A stretch of DNA of 64,000 bases from Paguma larvata (lineage: Eukaryota > Chordata > Mammalia > Carnivora > Viverridae): NCBI GenBank assembly GCA_030068075.1, contig CM057831.1, positions 12,691,370-12,755,369 of the forward strand, read 5' to 3'. The translations under genes and the position numbers were made by a program. Positions within the stretch are counted from its first letter, which is position 1. Each line of letters starts with the position of its first letter. The notes beneath the pieces are model-generated. The model worked only from the letters and a program-made list of their open reading frames with translations, was not told the origin of the DNA and did not search any database. Below are positions 32,051 through 42,779 of the stretch, one piece after another.

Positions 32051-32975
32051 AGCTGTCCTTCCTTCCAGGCAGCTCAGCGCTCTGCGTAGGAATCGGGGAG
32101 CCCCGAGGGTGAGTCCTCAGAGCACCTTCCTGTTCCGGCTTGGCACCCGAGAGCCCATGACCTTGGAAGGGCCTGTGTCCCGGCCACGAAGTGCGGGTGG
32201 GAGGGGGAAGTCTGGCTTTGACAAATGGCCCTGTGGTCCCAGGACATGCAGGGCTAATTCAAGTGCAAACAGTGTATTAGTATTTATTGCTCATGCTCCA
32301 CTGCTAATAAAATTTGAGTTTTAAAAATAATGGTGAGCAAATGAATTGGTCGATGGCCTGTGGGCACAGGATGCAGAGAAGGATATTTCATGGAGCAGAG
32401 TGACAGGGGGACTTAGCTCCTGCAGGTTGCTTACTGGGTAGAGGACGGGAGGGGCCATTCCTGGGGGCAGTTCTCCGCTCTTGGTCTGGTTCGGGAAGTC
32501 GTTAATCTGCGTGTTGACATTGTCAGGGAGTGTTTGTCAGTGGCGGCAGCTTCTCCAGGCTGGGTGGGTACCTCCCAGGTATCTGTTTCAGTTATCTGTG
32601 CTTAAAATCCGTAGTTTGGACCGTCACTTCCTGCGGCGTCCCATGCCTGCGATCGGGAGGCACCTCTGTCTCTGACGCTGGAGCTGGGACAGCAGGCTGG
32701 GTTCTGCCGGGCAGGGCGGGGACCTAAGAAGCTTCTCAGACAGACCGAGGGACATACCGCAGGCCCCATGACGTCCAAGAGTATAGGAAGCGGGAGAGAG
32801 GGCCTTGGGATGTTGAGGGGACGCGGAGCTGGAGAGCATTTTGGCGTGGGGACAGCTCTGATGGTGAGACCCCTCTCCCCTGCAGTAGACCGCACCTCTA
32901 ATCCCTGTAATTCTTCGGTCCTGCTCGCGTCTCAGGAACGTCGTGGGCTGGAAAGAATATAATTTAAGAAAGACG
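32051..32975. other. Unique DNA, no gene recognised
   Basis: An AT-rich patch lies at 32250-32345 (TATTGCTCATGCTCCACTGC, AATAAAATTTGAGTTTTAAA). No exon found. Confidence 0.4.
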
Positions 32976-33070
32976 AGACGTGCTACTGCGTGACTTTGAG
33001 CAATCCATTTAACCTCTTTGTGCCTTGGTTTTCTCATCTGTGAAATGGGAATGGTGAGACGTGGCCCATC
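32976..33070 (+). repeat. MIR fragment, plus strand
   Basis: TGCGTGACTTTGAGCAATCC, TTAACCTCTTTGTGCCTTGG and TTCTCATCTGTGAAATGGGA are the most conserved MIR core in correct order. Confidence 0.85.
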
Positions 33071-33439
33071 GCGGAATCAGGAAGGGAAACGGGGCCAGTG
33101 GGGCTGTGTGAGCAGAAAGGTGCCGGGCCTTCAGATATTGGGTGACCGCGCTCACACTTTCCTGGAGAATTTGCTTTGCTTAAAGCTGGGCTTCTGGAGG
33201 GCGAGGGCTTAGAAAACATGGAGGGACTTGGGCTTTGTGCGGGGGGGCGGGGGGGGTAGTACTCGAGACAGCTTGCAGCATGCACCTGTTGGGAGCAGTG
33301 GAAGGAGGAAGGACGTTTTCTCCCACCCCCCCGCCCCCTCCCCCCGTGCACCTGCTCCGTGGTGCTTCCCAAATTAGCGCTCGGACACCAGACTCCACCA
33401 GTGCGCCGGCCTGGGCGCCCCGCACATCTGCTGTCCAGT

Positions 33440-33585
33440 TCTCACCCAGCCTTGGGGTGGCACTGGTACGATCCCGTCTTCCTGCAGTGGGAAACTGAGG
33501 CCCAGAGCAGCGAGGGGCCTTCCCACAGTCCCAGTTAGAACGGGGCTCTGCCTGGCTCCTTTGGCACCCTGCTGCCTCCAGGTTC
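33440..33585 (-). repeat. MIR fragment, minus strand
   Basis: CAGTGGGAAACTGAGGCCCA then GAGCAGCGAGGGGCCTTCCC with ACGGGGCTCTGCCTGGCTCC follow reverse MIR. Confidence 0.7.
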
Positions 33586-34090
33586 CAACCCAAAGATGTC
33601 ATGCCAAGGGTTGTGTCATGCCAGGTGACCTTGGGGTGTCCCTGTGAAGTGGGTGCCCTCCCTTTCTCTCCCCTTGACCCCAAAACGGAGACGTCCGTCC
33701 TGCCCTGTGTCTGGATGCCCTGAGCGTGAAGAAGGACGTCAGTGCCCCGGCGTGTATTTTACTCTCAAAGCGCCACGGGCTGCAGGGAGCTGGGCTTCCA
33801 AAGGCCGAGCCAGGGTCTGTGCCCGCTCGCGTGATTGCTCGCCTCTGATTTTGGCCTCTTTGAATCTTCGGTGGTTTCTCCGAAGCGAGTTGGCCACCCG
33901 CTCTGAACATCCTTGCCCGAGGCCCAGGCCCGGCTCCCTGCCTCTGCCTAGGCCCACCCTTCACCCCAGGGTCTTTTGATCTGGCCGTCCCATTGGGGTC
34001 GGCCCTATGCACGGGCACAGCGACCCTGCTGGGCCAGTGGGGAGTGTCCCAACACCTGGGAGCGTTGAATCAAGCTCTTCCCCGAGGGGG
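33586..34090. other. Unique DNA containing one copy of a 45-base duplicated block
   Basis: Bases 33599-33646 closely resemble 35373-35415 (see findings). No exon is recognised. The 33599-34018 minus frame lacks family features. Confidence 0.4.
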
Positions 34091-34094
34091 AAAG

Positions 34095-34240
34095 GGTACT
34101 GTTTAGACATCGTGTGTAAATTAGTAATATTGTAACTGTTAATTGAATGTCCATCGATTGCCTGTCGGAGGTTTGATTTAATCTGTCCTTCCCTCCTGAG
34201 TCTCGGTAGACTGCTTAAACAGTTTGCTCGCTTTGCCCTC
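34095..34240. promoter_or_regulatory. Candidate conserved non-coding element
   Basis: AT-rich repeat-free stretch with TGTAAATTAGTAATATTGTA, CTGTTAATTGAATGTCCATC, ATCGATTG (CUX/ONECUT-like) and TTTGATTTAATCTGTCC. Flanking DNA is GC-rich. Inferred from motif density only. Confidence 0.4.
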
Positions 34241-34960
34241 GTTTTTCTTTCTCTAATGTGAACTCCTCCCCTGCACCCCCCAACCTCGGTTTCATCTCAC
34301 TGGCTTCGTAATGAGCATCTTTTGTTTTCTGGCACCGGCCTTGGCCTCCCTGCAGCCGCGAGTCCCTCCCGAGCGGATTCGCATGACTCATTCCCCAACT
34401 GGAGGTTTCTCAAGTGTCTGGACAGCCAGGTGAAGACAGAGTCCGCCTGGTACATTTCTCTGGGAGTTTAAATGCTTTGAGGATGTTCTTTGAAAGACAG
34501 AGAAGAGGGGTGGAAACTTACACGATGAGCCCTGGTTTTGCTCATTCATTCATTCATTCGTTATTTTGGGGGCATCTACTTTATACCAGGCCCTGTGGTC
34601 AGCTCTCAGGGAACAAATTCCCGAGTTTAGCATTTCGTAGCGAAGACGGGGAAGTGGACAGATAATACGGTGCCACGGGATGTGTCTAGCCGGAGGCCAA
34701 GGCAGGGAGCCGCGGAGACACAGAGGACATTGAAATCGGACATAGGCAGCAGGGAAGCCTTCCTGGAGAAGGAACGATACCTGTACTCCAGCTCGAGCGG
34801 ATTGCAAGGTACTGGTAGGAGTCAGTCTGGCAAAGGAAAGGGCGAGGGCATCCTAGGCAGAGGGAACGGCACGTGATGGCTGGGCCGGAGCGAGACCCGG
34901 AGGGAGAGGTGGCCAAGAGTGAGGCAAGGGGCGAATCGTAATCACAGCAGAGCACTCACG

Positions 34961-35345
34961 AGGCGTCAGGCAGTGGCTAAGGGCTTTCCTTGGATTATCT
35001 AGTTTACCATCTTATCTGCAGGTACTATTAGCTTATTTTAAAAATAATATTTATTTTGAGAGAGTGTGTGTGAGCGGACGAGGTGCAGAGAGAGAGGGAG
35101 AGAGAATCCCAAGCAGGTTCCGTGCTGTCAGCACAGAGCCCGATGTGGGGTTCAGTCCTACAACCCACAAGATCATGACCTGAACTGAAATCAAGAGTCG
35201 GACGCTTAACCGCCTGAGCCACCCAGGTGCTCCACTGTTAGCATCTTTAGTGGCCGAGTTGGCATATGTCCTTGGTAGAGGACCAGAGATAGGAACTCAG
35301 GCATCGGATCCAGGGGTGCCGGGCCCTTCAGCACCCCGCTATCCC
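34961..35345 (-). repeat. MIR, minus strand, split by a SINE
   Basis: GAGCACTCACGAGGCGTCAG, ATCTGCAGGTACTATTAGCT on the left and GGACCAGAGATAGGAACTCA on the right fit reverse MIR. The SINE at 35041-35232 separates them. The MIR lies between two parts of the L2. Confidence 0.65.
35041..35232 (-). mobile_element. CAN-SINE, minus strand, inside MIR
   Basis: A complete minus-strand copy. Direct repeats ACTATTAGCTTATTTT (35024-35039) and ACTGTTAGCATCTTTA (35233-35248) border it. The B box is altered to GGGGTTCAGTCCTACAACC. The insertion point equals the one used at 47.0 and 61.3 kb relative to MIR. Confidence 0.92.
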
Positions 35346-35548
35346 ACACCTGTTATCTCATACCCTAGACTGTCGTGCCAAGGGTTGGGTCAGTGACCTT
35401 GGGGTATCCCCGCGGAGCCAGATTATGGAGGGTCTTATGTGTGTGCGCTGAAAAGTTTAAACTTTATCCAGAAAGCTACAGAGAGCCACTGAGAAATATT
35501 AAATAGAGGAATAGCTTGATCAGATTTGTTTTTAGAAATAATAGCTCT

Positions 35549-35737
35549 AGGGGCACCTGGCTGGCTTAGTCGCTAAGTGTCCGGCTTAACCAGGTCATGG
35601 CCTCGTGGTTTGTGACTTCGAGTCCCGCATCGGGCTCCGTGCTGATAGTGTAGAGACTGCTTGGGATTCTCTCTCTCTCCTTTTCTGTTCTCCCCCACCC
35701 CTCTGTCAAAGTAAATAAACTTCAAACAAACAAAACA
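35549..35737 (+). mobile_element. CAN-SINE, plus strand, inside L2
   Basis: A diverged but complete copy with 15-base target-site duplications AGAAATAATAGCTCT (35534-35548) and AGAAATAATCGCTCT (35738-35752). The A-rich tail has CAAA repeats. Confidence 0.93.
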
Positions 35738-35974
35738 AGAAATAATCGCTCTGGCTGGAGTATGGAGGTTGGATGGGACTTGACCCAGACCAGAGGCACA
35801 CAGAGCAGTAAGTGAGTTCGGCAGTGACCCTGTGGGAAAGCTCGGTATTGACTAAGGCAGGGGCAGCAGGGGCAGCGCGGGGCCCGGGTGGCACGGAGGG
35901 GGCAGGACACCTAGGGGTTGGATGTATATGGGTGAGGGGTGGTGGGTAAAAGTCAAGTATTTAGATGATTCTCA

Positions 35975-36429
35975 GATTCTTTTTTTTAATTTTTTAACCA
36001 AAGGCTACAAAAATTTATTTTTGGGAACTACACAATAAATCCCATCAAAATAAAGTCCTTAGCAAAAGTCAGGTTACTGTTACGATTCCCAAATCAACGA
36101 AAAACATCCTTGTTGATCATGCAAAGGCCTTACCCTCACATTCCCTAAAAGTGAGAGGGGGATTCCCGTAGCTTCTGGGTCTTCCTACTGACGAGAAGCC
36201 TCACTCACTGCACCGACCTTACGCCAAAGACCGTAAGTTGATAAACCATCCACTCACTGGCATCATTTAATAGCCTGTTTCCCCAAACACAGAAAAGAGG
36301 CATATTAAAACTACACAGGGTGAAAAAGAAAGCACTCCAGTACTTTGTACTCTCTAGATGTGACCGCGAGGCTCATTAGCTACAGAAATCCTCATAGAAG
36401 TTTCCCCACCGCGGACAGAGGGCTTTCTT
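35975..36429 (-). other. Non-L1 segment with AATAAA and poly(A): L1 3' transduction or retrocopied 3' UTR
   Basis: Read on the minus strand, about 440 bases of mixed non-repeat sequence end in CCCAAAAATAAATTTTTGT. About 30 bases later comes an A-rich tract (plus strand 35978-35995 T-rich). This is the arrangement of a polyadenylated transcript end. It joins the 3' end of a minus-strand L1 with no intervening A tail. No protein frame is recognised. It could be flanking DNA carried by the L1, or a separate retrocopy that landed in the L1 tail. Confidence 0.6.
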
Positions 36430-37312
36430 CTCCCCGGGTTTACTGAGATATAACTGACGTACATATCTCGCCGTGTAGGTTTAAGGTGTCCAGCCTGGTG
36501 GTTTGACTTACGTATTTTGTGGGACTGATCAATGACTTCAGTTAGGATCCATCAGCTCAGAGGTAAATAAAAAGAGAAAGCAAAAAAGAAAAAGAGAAAG
36601 AATTTGCTTCCTTGTGGCGACAACTTAGGATCAACTCTCTGAATGGCTTTCCTGGGTCTCCGCACCCGTGTTAACTGCAGTTACCACCGACACGACACCC
36701 TAGGACTTATATTTCTTTTATAACTGGAAGTTTATACCTTTTCACCACCTTCCTCCAAATCCCCCTCGCCCCCTGCTCCCTGCCTTTGGCGGCCGCAAGT
36801 CTGATCTCTTTTTCTAGGAGTTTGGATGTTTGGTTTTGGCTTTATTTGTTTACTTTTTTTAGATTCCACATATAAGCAAGATCGTACGGTATCTGTCTTT
36901 TTCTGTCTGACTTTTTTCACTTAGCATAATGCCCTCATTCTGTCCACGTCGTTGCAAATGGCATATTTCCTTCTTTTTCATAGCCGAGTAGTATCCCACC
37001 GTGTGCACGCACCGCATCCTCTTCCTCCGTTCATCCGTTGATGGGCACTTACAGGGTTTCCGTGTCTTTTCTGTCGCGTGTAAGGCTGCAGTGAACGTTG
37101 GGGTGCAGATAGGTCTTCGGCGTCGTGTTTTCCTCGTCTTTGGCTACATACCCCCAAGTGGGCTTGCTGGATCATGTAGTAGCTCTCTTTTTAAGGTTTT
37201 GGGGAGCCTCCCTAGTGCTCCCCGCCGCGGCTGCTCCGGTTTGCATGCCCGCCAGCGGTGCACGGGGGTTCCCTTTCCTCCACATCCTCATCAGCGTTCG
37301 TTGTCTCCGACT
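36430..37312 (-). mobile_element. L1 3' region, minus strand (ancient mammalian subfamily)
   Basis: On the plus strand the text is the complement of ORF2 C-terminus and 3' UTR: GGTTTACTGAGATATAACTG, TTATAACTGGAAGTTTATAC, AGATTCCACATATAAGCAAG, CACTTAGCATAATGCCCTCA, GGGGTGCAGATAGGTCTTCG and CTCCACATCCTCATCAGCG, all in order. A purine-rich simple repeat (36560-36602) replaces part of the 3' UTR. Highly diverged and inactive. Confidence 0.92.
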
Positions 37313-38199
37313 CTCCTGTTGGGGCCGCCGGGAGTCATTGACCATGGCCGGGCATATGCGGGGGGCTGGGTGGCGGTAGAAGGTGACGGGCTCAGCTCTG
37401 TTTTGGACTGGCTGATTTGAAGTGACTCTGGCGATGTCCACATGGCGACGTCCAGGAAGCAGTTGGATACGCCCGCCCCGAGCCCGGGAGGGAGGCAAGG
37501 GCTGCGGATGCAGATTGGGGGAGGGGGGTGACTGGGGGCACACGGGTTTGGATGGGCTCCCCTTGAAGGACATTTACCGTGGGAAGAGAGGAGGGCTAGT
37601 GACGAGCCGTGGAGACTGCCCGCTTGGAGGGCTGAGCCCATGAAGGGACCGGAAGTAGTCGAGGCTACAGGACCATCGGGAGGGAAGGGCGTCGCGGAAG
37701 CCGGGGTAGGAGGGGGGAAATGGTCCCCAGCGTGGGATGCTGCAGAAGGCACAGTAAGTAAGGCAAGGGCAAACGGTGCTTAGGGATTTGGCAACTCGGG
37801 AGTCCTTGGTGACATTCCCGGGAGAAGACTGGGCTGGGCACGGGAAGGGGGAGATCATAGGAGGGGAGGGACTCATGACAGGTGGCCTCCGCAGCCTGGC
37901 TGGGAGGAGAGGAGAGACCAGGAAAGGCCTCGGGCAGGGGCAGAGGTTCCACCCGGGCTTCTTCAGCCTGAGAGACCTGAGCACAGTTTACTGGCTGAGA
38001 AAGAGCAGCGGAGGTTAAGTGGTGAGGGCGCATTCTGTTGCCAGACCTCAGGGGTTTCCTGGGACCCGGGACTAAACCTGGGATGTTCCTGGGCAAACTG
38101 GAACAGTTGGTCATCTCGGGAGAGTTTAGTTCCGCTGGTGACCTGGTCGGTGTTTGGCAAGGACCTCTTCTGGAGGAAGCCCTGATGTGTAGTGTTTAC

Positions 38200-38275
38200 T
38201 GAATGCCGTGGTGTGAACGCTCATGCCGTGGTGTGAACACCCTTGTGTGGTGTGAACACTCTTGCCACAGTCCAT
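38200..38275 (+). repeat. Three-copy minisatellite, about 21-base unit
   Basis: Units of the form ATGCCGTGGTGTGAACGCTC, ATGCCGTGGTGTGAACACCC and a decayed TTGTGTGGTGTGAACACTCT follow each other. The copy number may vary. No coding role is evident. Confidence 0.85.
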
Positions 38276-39089
38276 TTGAAAGTACCAAGATGACGTCACC
38301 GAAGGCAGCGTTGGGAAGCAGTATCACACCTAGCCTTGTGAGCTGGTTTGGGCTGGCTCCAGCACTCATCAGGAGACAGCCAAGGAGGGACCTGGGAGGC
38401 AGGTGGGGGTTCCGCCTCCACGGGGGCCAGAGTGAGGAGGAAGGGCTCTAGGTGGTGGTTAATTCAGCAGTTGGGCACAGATTTCAGACCAGTCGGTGAA
38501 GTGAGACCCTGCTTGGAGGGGGGCAGTGGGCCAGGGACCAGGGCTGGGAGAGTGAAGGGATAAGCCTGGGAGGGCGCGTGCCCCCCGGGCAGATGCAGTC
38601 AGGAGTGCGGGTCAAAGTATTAGAGTTGGTGGTGGTTTGGGGAAAGAAGAAACAGCAACCGGGCCGTGCAGCCCCGGGGAGCCAGGCTTGGCATGAGGGA
38701 GAGGCCACAGGGATAGGCATGTCCGTGCTGTGACTCAGCTGCCAAGGGGGACAATGAGGAAACCCTCTTACCACGCGGGTGACCTTGGGGTGTGGAACGG
38801 CAGCGCTGGGCGGGCAGAGGAGGCAGGAGGGACGTGTGGGGGACGGGGTCAGGAGCCAAGCTGCAGGGTTTGGAGCCTCTTTCCTCTGCCAGGCCCCTCG
38901 TTCTGACTGCAAAACCGAACGCCTAGCCTGGGAGCCAGCCGTCCCCCCAGGACCGTCCGGGCTCCCTGTTTGGAATAAGGCTCACCCTCTCTCCCTGTGC
39001 TGCACTTTGTCTCTGCGCTGGGCCGTGTTTAGGGGGTGGCCCAGACAACAGGAGCTGGTGCAGTTCTAGACTAACGACTTCTGGAGCTC
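38276..39089. other. Unique GC-rich DNA, no gene recognised
   Basis: Purine-rich on the plus strand and possibly the continuation of decayed L2 to the left, but no motif is firm. No exon recognised. Confidence 0.35.
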
Positions 39090-39340
39090 TGGGAGGCAGC
39101 AGAGCGGCCTCGGAGCCGAAAGACCTGGGTTTAAGTCCCATCCTCATCATTTAAACTCCAAGGGCCCTTAGTCAGGATGCCGAACTCCTCCAACCCTCAG
39201 CTTTCTCCTCCACGAAAGGGGAATAGCAGTAGCCCTCACCACATAGACCTGTGAGGATTCGATGGAATGATCCGCGGAAGGTGTCAGGCACCACGCCTGT
39301 GTGCACAGGCGTCGCTCCGTTAATGTTAGACGTGGTCGCC
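39090..39340 (+). repeat. MIR, plus strand, nearly full length
   Basis: AAGACCTGGGTTTAAGTCCC, TTTCTCCTCCACGAAAGGGG, TGTGAGGATTCGATGGAATG and AGGTGTCAGGCACCACGCCT follow MIR from head to tail. Confidence 0.82.
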
Positions 39341-39679
39341 ATGGACGCGCGTCCCTTCCGGCTGGGCCCCAGACGGTCTTTCTCATCCGCATCTGCCTCC
39401 TCAGGTGAATGGGGTGGTCTCAGCCCTCTGTCTCCACCGCTAAAGGTGGAAGGGAGGCAGCCGCGGGGTCCTGCAGTTTCTCTGCAGCGCTGTCCAAGTT
39501 CAGGGTCTTGTTAAAGGAACACCTGCGGGTTGGGATTCTTGTAGTGGCAGCGGAGGGCGAGCCTTAGGCTAGGATGCAAGGGAAAACATCCCTGTCTGTC
39601 CCTCTCGCTCTCTCTTCCCTCCCTTCTTTATTCCTCCCCACGGCACTCCCTATCTGCTAGCATGCCGTCTGTTTTACTT

Positions 39680-40035
39680 ACTGGGTTTATTGCCTGTCTC
39701 CCCTCACCGGCATGTAAACTCCATGACAGCAGGAATGTCTGTGTTGCAGTCACTGCTCTACCCGCCGCAGCAAGGACAGCCAGGGGCGCCTGGGTGGCTC
39801 AGTCAGTTGAGCGTCCGACCTCGGCTCAGGTCATGATCTCACGGTTCGTGAGTTCGAGCCCCGCGTCGGCCTCGCTGCCGTCAGCACAGAGCCCGTTTCA
39901 GGTCCTCTGTCCCCCACTCGTGCGCTCTCTCTCAAAAATAAATAAAACATTAAAAAAAAAAAAAAAGAACAGCCAGTGCCTGGTATACAGTAGGTATCAA
40001 GTAAATATTTATTGAATAAATTAATAAGTGAAAGC
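39680..40035 (+). repeat. L2 3' end, plus strand, split by a SINE
   Basis: ATTGCCTGTCTCCCCTCACC, GGCATGTAAACTCCATGACA and GCAGGAATGTCTGTGTTGCA before the SINE, then GTGCCTGGTATACAGTAGGT and AAATATTTATTGAATAAATT after it, are an unmistakable L2 3' end. Confidence 0.92.
39783..39964 (+). mobile_element. CAN-SINE, plus strand, inside L2
   Basis: Complete head, somewhat shortened CT body and A tail. Duplications AAGGACAGCCA (39772-39782) and AAGAACAGCCA (39965-39975) flank it. Confidence 0.96.
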
Positions 40036-40149
40036 CCCAGATAACCTGCAGACTTTATCCTTGCTCTTTTTGTCAGCTCTTCCATCCCCGTTCTAGAATC
40101 TTTCTCTGTTTATAAAGCCCGATCTAGATGGGCTTGCTATAGCCTAGTA

Positions 40150-40440
40150 CAGACAGCTTGCTGGAGGCCCAGGAGGGAAGGAACAAATCGTTCTACCTGG
40201 GGGGAGACCAGGACACGATGCACAGAGAAGACGATACTAAGCTAGGCTTTGAAGGATGAATAGGAGTTTCCCGAGTGGCAGGAGGAGAAAGGCTATTCCC
40301 GGCAGAGCTGGTGGCGCGAGCAGAGGCACAGTGCTGTACAATGTGGTTCCCACGGTGGTGTGGATGGCGTGTTCACAGAATAGGGGGGAGTCTCTGTGTG
40401 TAAAGAACGCGATACGTGCTGCGGGCCGGCAGGGATGAAG
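40150..40440 (-). repeat. L2 fragment, minus strand
   Basis: GATACTAAGCTAGGCTTTGA, AGGATGAATAGGAGTTTCCC and CTATTCCCGGCAGAGCTGGT match reverse L2 ('gagctgggccttgaaggatgagtaggagtt...gcattccaggcagaggg'). Confidence 0.72.
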
Positions 40441-40524
40441 CGGAAACCTGGGGATACATGCGATCGTGCCTAAGAAGAGTCCGGAGTCTGGGGCCGGGCT
40501 GCTTGGGTCCCCATCCCAAGAGAG

Positions 40525-40710
40525 CTCTGTCCCGCTCACAGCCGCAGGCTTCTGTTTGCTGGAAAGTGGGGGTAATGGCAGTACTATCTGTAGGAATCCA
40601 GCGAGGATGAAGCGACTGAAGTGTATGCAGCACTCAGTACCTGAGCACAGTGATATAAAACCTTAACTGTTATTATTACAGCAGGAGCTCAGTGAGTGCT
40701 GAGTTTTCAT
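40525..40710 (+). repeat. MIR 3' half, plus strand
   Basis: AAGTGGGGGTAATGGCAGTA, CCAGCGAGGATGAAGCGACT and GTATGCAGCACTCAGTACCT correspond to 'aaatggggataataatagtacc...gtgaggattaaatg...cagtgcctggcac'. Confidence 0.65.
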
Positions 40711-42385
40711 ACCCGTATCCCTGCACGTATGCTCACGTTTGCATTGCCACCTCTCACCCCTAGCTCACGAGCCGTCCTTAAGATGGGAAAACATCGCCAT
40801 CACCTGCCTTCACATCAGCGGGCCTGGTGTTACTTTTTCGGTAGGAGGCGCGACTGGACGCGAATCGGGTGTTTGTAAGCTCGGCCGGCTCCTGCTGGCC
40901 GCGCGGCTGCATTCCTGCCTCGGCGGGTCAAAGCCAGGGATGCGTCGGAAACCAGGACCAGCCCAAGGGTAACTGTAACGCCTATTCCCAGGGGGAGCGG
41001 TGGAAGATCCTATAGTGATTCTGGAAGCATCGCGCCGCGAAACCGTGGCGAGCGTAAGGGGGGCTGGGAGCCTACAGACAGACAGATGTTTTCACAGAGA
41101 AGGAAAGGGTAGATGAAAAAATATTATAGAGCAGTAAGTCGGGTGCCATCTTCCTCCAACATTTGGAAAGAGTCTGTGAAGCAGATGGTTTTGGAGCTCT
41201 GGGAAAACATAAGAGGCGCTCACCAGGGCTGGCGGCAGTTCCGGAAGCACACGCCAGGTCAGAGCCATCTCCCTTTCTTTTTCAAAAGCTTACCGTGTTT
41301 GGGTATCTTAGACATGGGTGTCTTAATCTCAGAGAGTCTTAAGCCATGTCTCGATGGTGTCTTTAGGGGTAAGATGGAAAGCTGTAAAAAAAAAAAGAGG
41401 AAGAAGAAGAAGGAAGGAAGGCAGGAAGGAAGGAAAAGCCATAAGCTTCCCTGCGGTGCACACGGGTAGATTCGTGGCTGGCAGAGCAGTCGGACCCAGG
41501 GCATGGATTACGGATGGAGGTGGACCTGCAGAGAACTCGTGTTTGTGTGATGAATGTTAACTGAGCCCTTCGTGTAAGTCCCTAGTGCCAAGGGCGTCAT
41601 CCTGGGGTCCGTCCCGGGTGACATATTTGTCGAGGTCTTGGATGGGGAGGGAGAAGGCAGACCGTCACATTCACACATGGCACCGGGCCGGCCGGGAGAG
41701 GAGCTAGCCTCCCGGCCGACATAATCAGCATGTAGAATGATCGATAGGCAGAACGGTGGGCCAAAGCCAAACGCGATGGGATTAGCCATGAGCGGGAAGG
41801 GAAGTCTTGCGGATAGATTTTCTAAAAAATCAGTTGCATGATCGCAGGACGGGGAGGCCTGGCCTGGCACACCCTTGGCAGTGGGGCCGGCCACAGGCTC
41901 CGTGCTGAGGACCACCACGTGGTCGGCCGAGAGACGTGTTCTCCACCCCGCACCCTCACTGGAGCATGCTCACAGGGTGCACTGTGCCCGGTGCCGAGAG
42001 TCTCGCTCGGAGACCCGCCGATAGGAGCCGCGGGGCCTCCCAGAGCAGGCCGGGCAAGATGGCATGGGGGGCGGGAAGGGGGGAGAGAAGATCCCCGGGG
42101 GCTGCTTCAGACATTCGAAGGTTTGCAGCGTGGCTAAAGGAGAGAGCCTCACTTCTTTGTGTCACTGTCCCTTACTCTTTGCCCCATGACCGGACACGTA
42201 GAGTCTACCTCCTTTTCTTTCCCTCAGCTCCATCATCCTCTCCCTACCTGGCTCACGGATTCCTTAGAAACAACGGAATGGGAAGCAGGAGGAAGCTCGG
42301 CTTCCAGTCAGTGGGGGAAGCACCTAGCTGCAGAAGTGTAACTACCGTAGGGTCCCAGCTGCATAGCAAGCTTCAGCATAGTCAC
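40711..42385. other. Unique DNA with a purine simple repeat, no gene recognised
   Basis: A(n)/GAAG/GGAA-rich tract at 41386-41440. The frame at 41936-42577 (plus, 213 codons) runs into the following SINE and has no recognisable domain. No exon supported. Confidence 0.4.
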
Positions 42386-42592
42386 GGGGCGCCTGGGTGG
42401 CTCAGCCTGTTAAGCACCGTCTTCGGCTCAGGTCATGATCTCACGGTTCGTGAGTCTGAGCCCCGCGTCGGGCTCTGTGCTCACAGCTCAAAGCCTAGAG
42501 CCTGCTTTGGATTCTGTGTCTCCCTCTCTCTCTGCTCCTTCCCCACTCACGCTCTCTCAAAAATAAACAAACATTAAAAAAAATTTTTTAAA
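42386..42592 (+). mobile_element. CAN-SINE, plus strand
   Basis: Complete copy starting GGGGCGCCTGGGTGGCTCAG, ending AAAAATAAACAAACATTAAA. ATAGTCAC on both sides (42378-42385 and from 42597) is the likely target-site duplication. Confidence 0.95.
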
Positions 42593-42779
42593 CAAAATAG
42601 TCACTGTCCTTAATAGGGATGTCGCCTTGCTACTTATTGGCCGCAAAGACAAGGCAGATGCTAGTATCTGAATGCGATCTTGGGGACCTCGCAGGAGCGG
42701 CTCCTGTACCGCCTAGGGGCGAACTCCCTGGAAGTGAACAGCAAATGCCTCCCGGAAGTTCTTTCCACCCCCTGGGGCA

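Larger units (their letters stand above)
34543..38010 (-). mobile_element. One L2 element, minus strand, broken into three collinear parts
   Basis: Part A (34543-34960) runs from the L2 3' end (complement begins CATTCATTCATTCG, then AGGGAAGCCTTCCTGGAGAA). Part B (35400-35970) continues with TTATGGAGGGTCTTATGTGT, TAGCTTGATCAGATTTG and TCGCTCTGGCTGGAGTATGG. Part C (about 37360-38010) continues with TGTCCACATGGCGACGTCCA, GGAAGCAGTTGGATACGC and GATTTGGCAACTCGGGAGTC. The order is collinear with the L2 ORF2 C-terminus and 3' UTR, so these are pieces of one ancient insertion. Later arrivals are a MIR with SINE (A/B gap), a SINE inside B, and an L1 unit (B/C gap). No functional reverse transcriptase remains. 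Confidence 0.78.

Noticed and set aside
41936..42577. 213-codon plus-strand frame
   Set aside because: Its last third is CAN-SINE sequence read in frame. No splice or domain evidence supports the rest.
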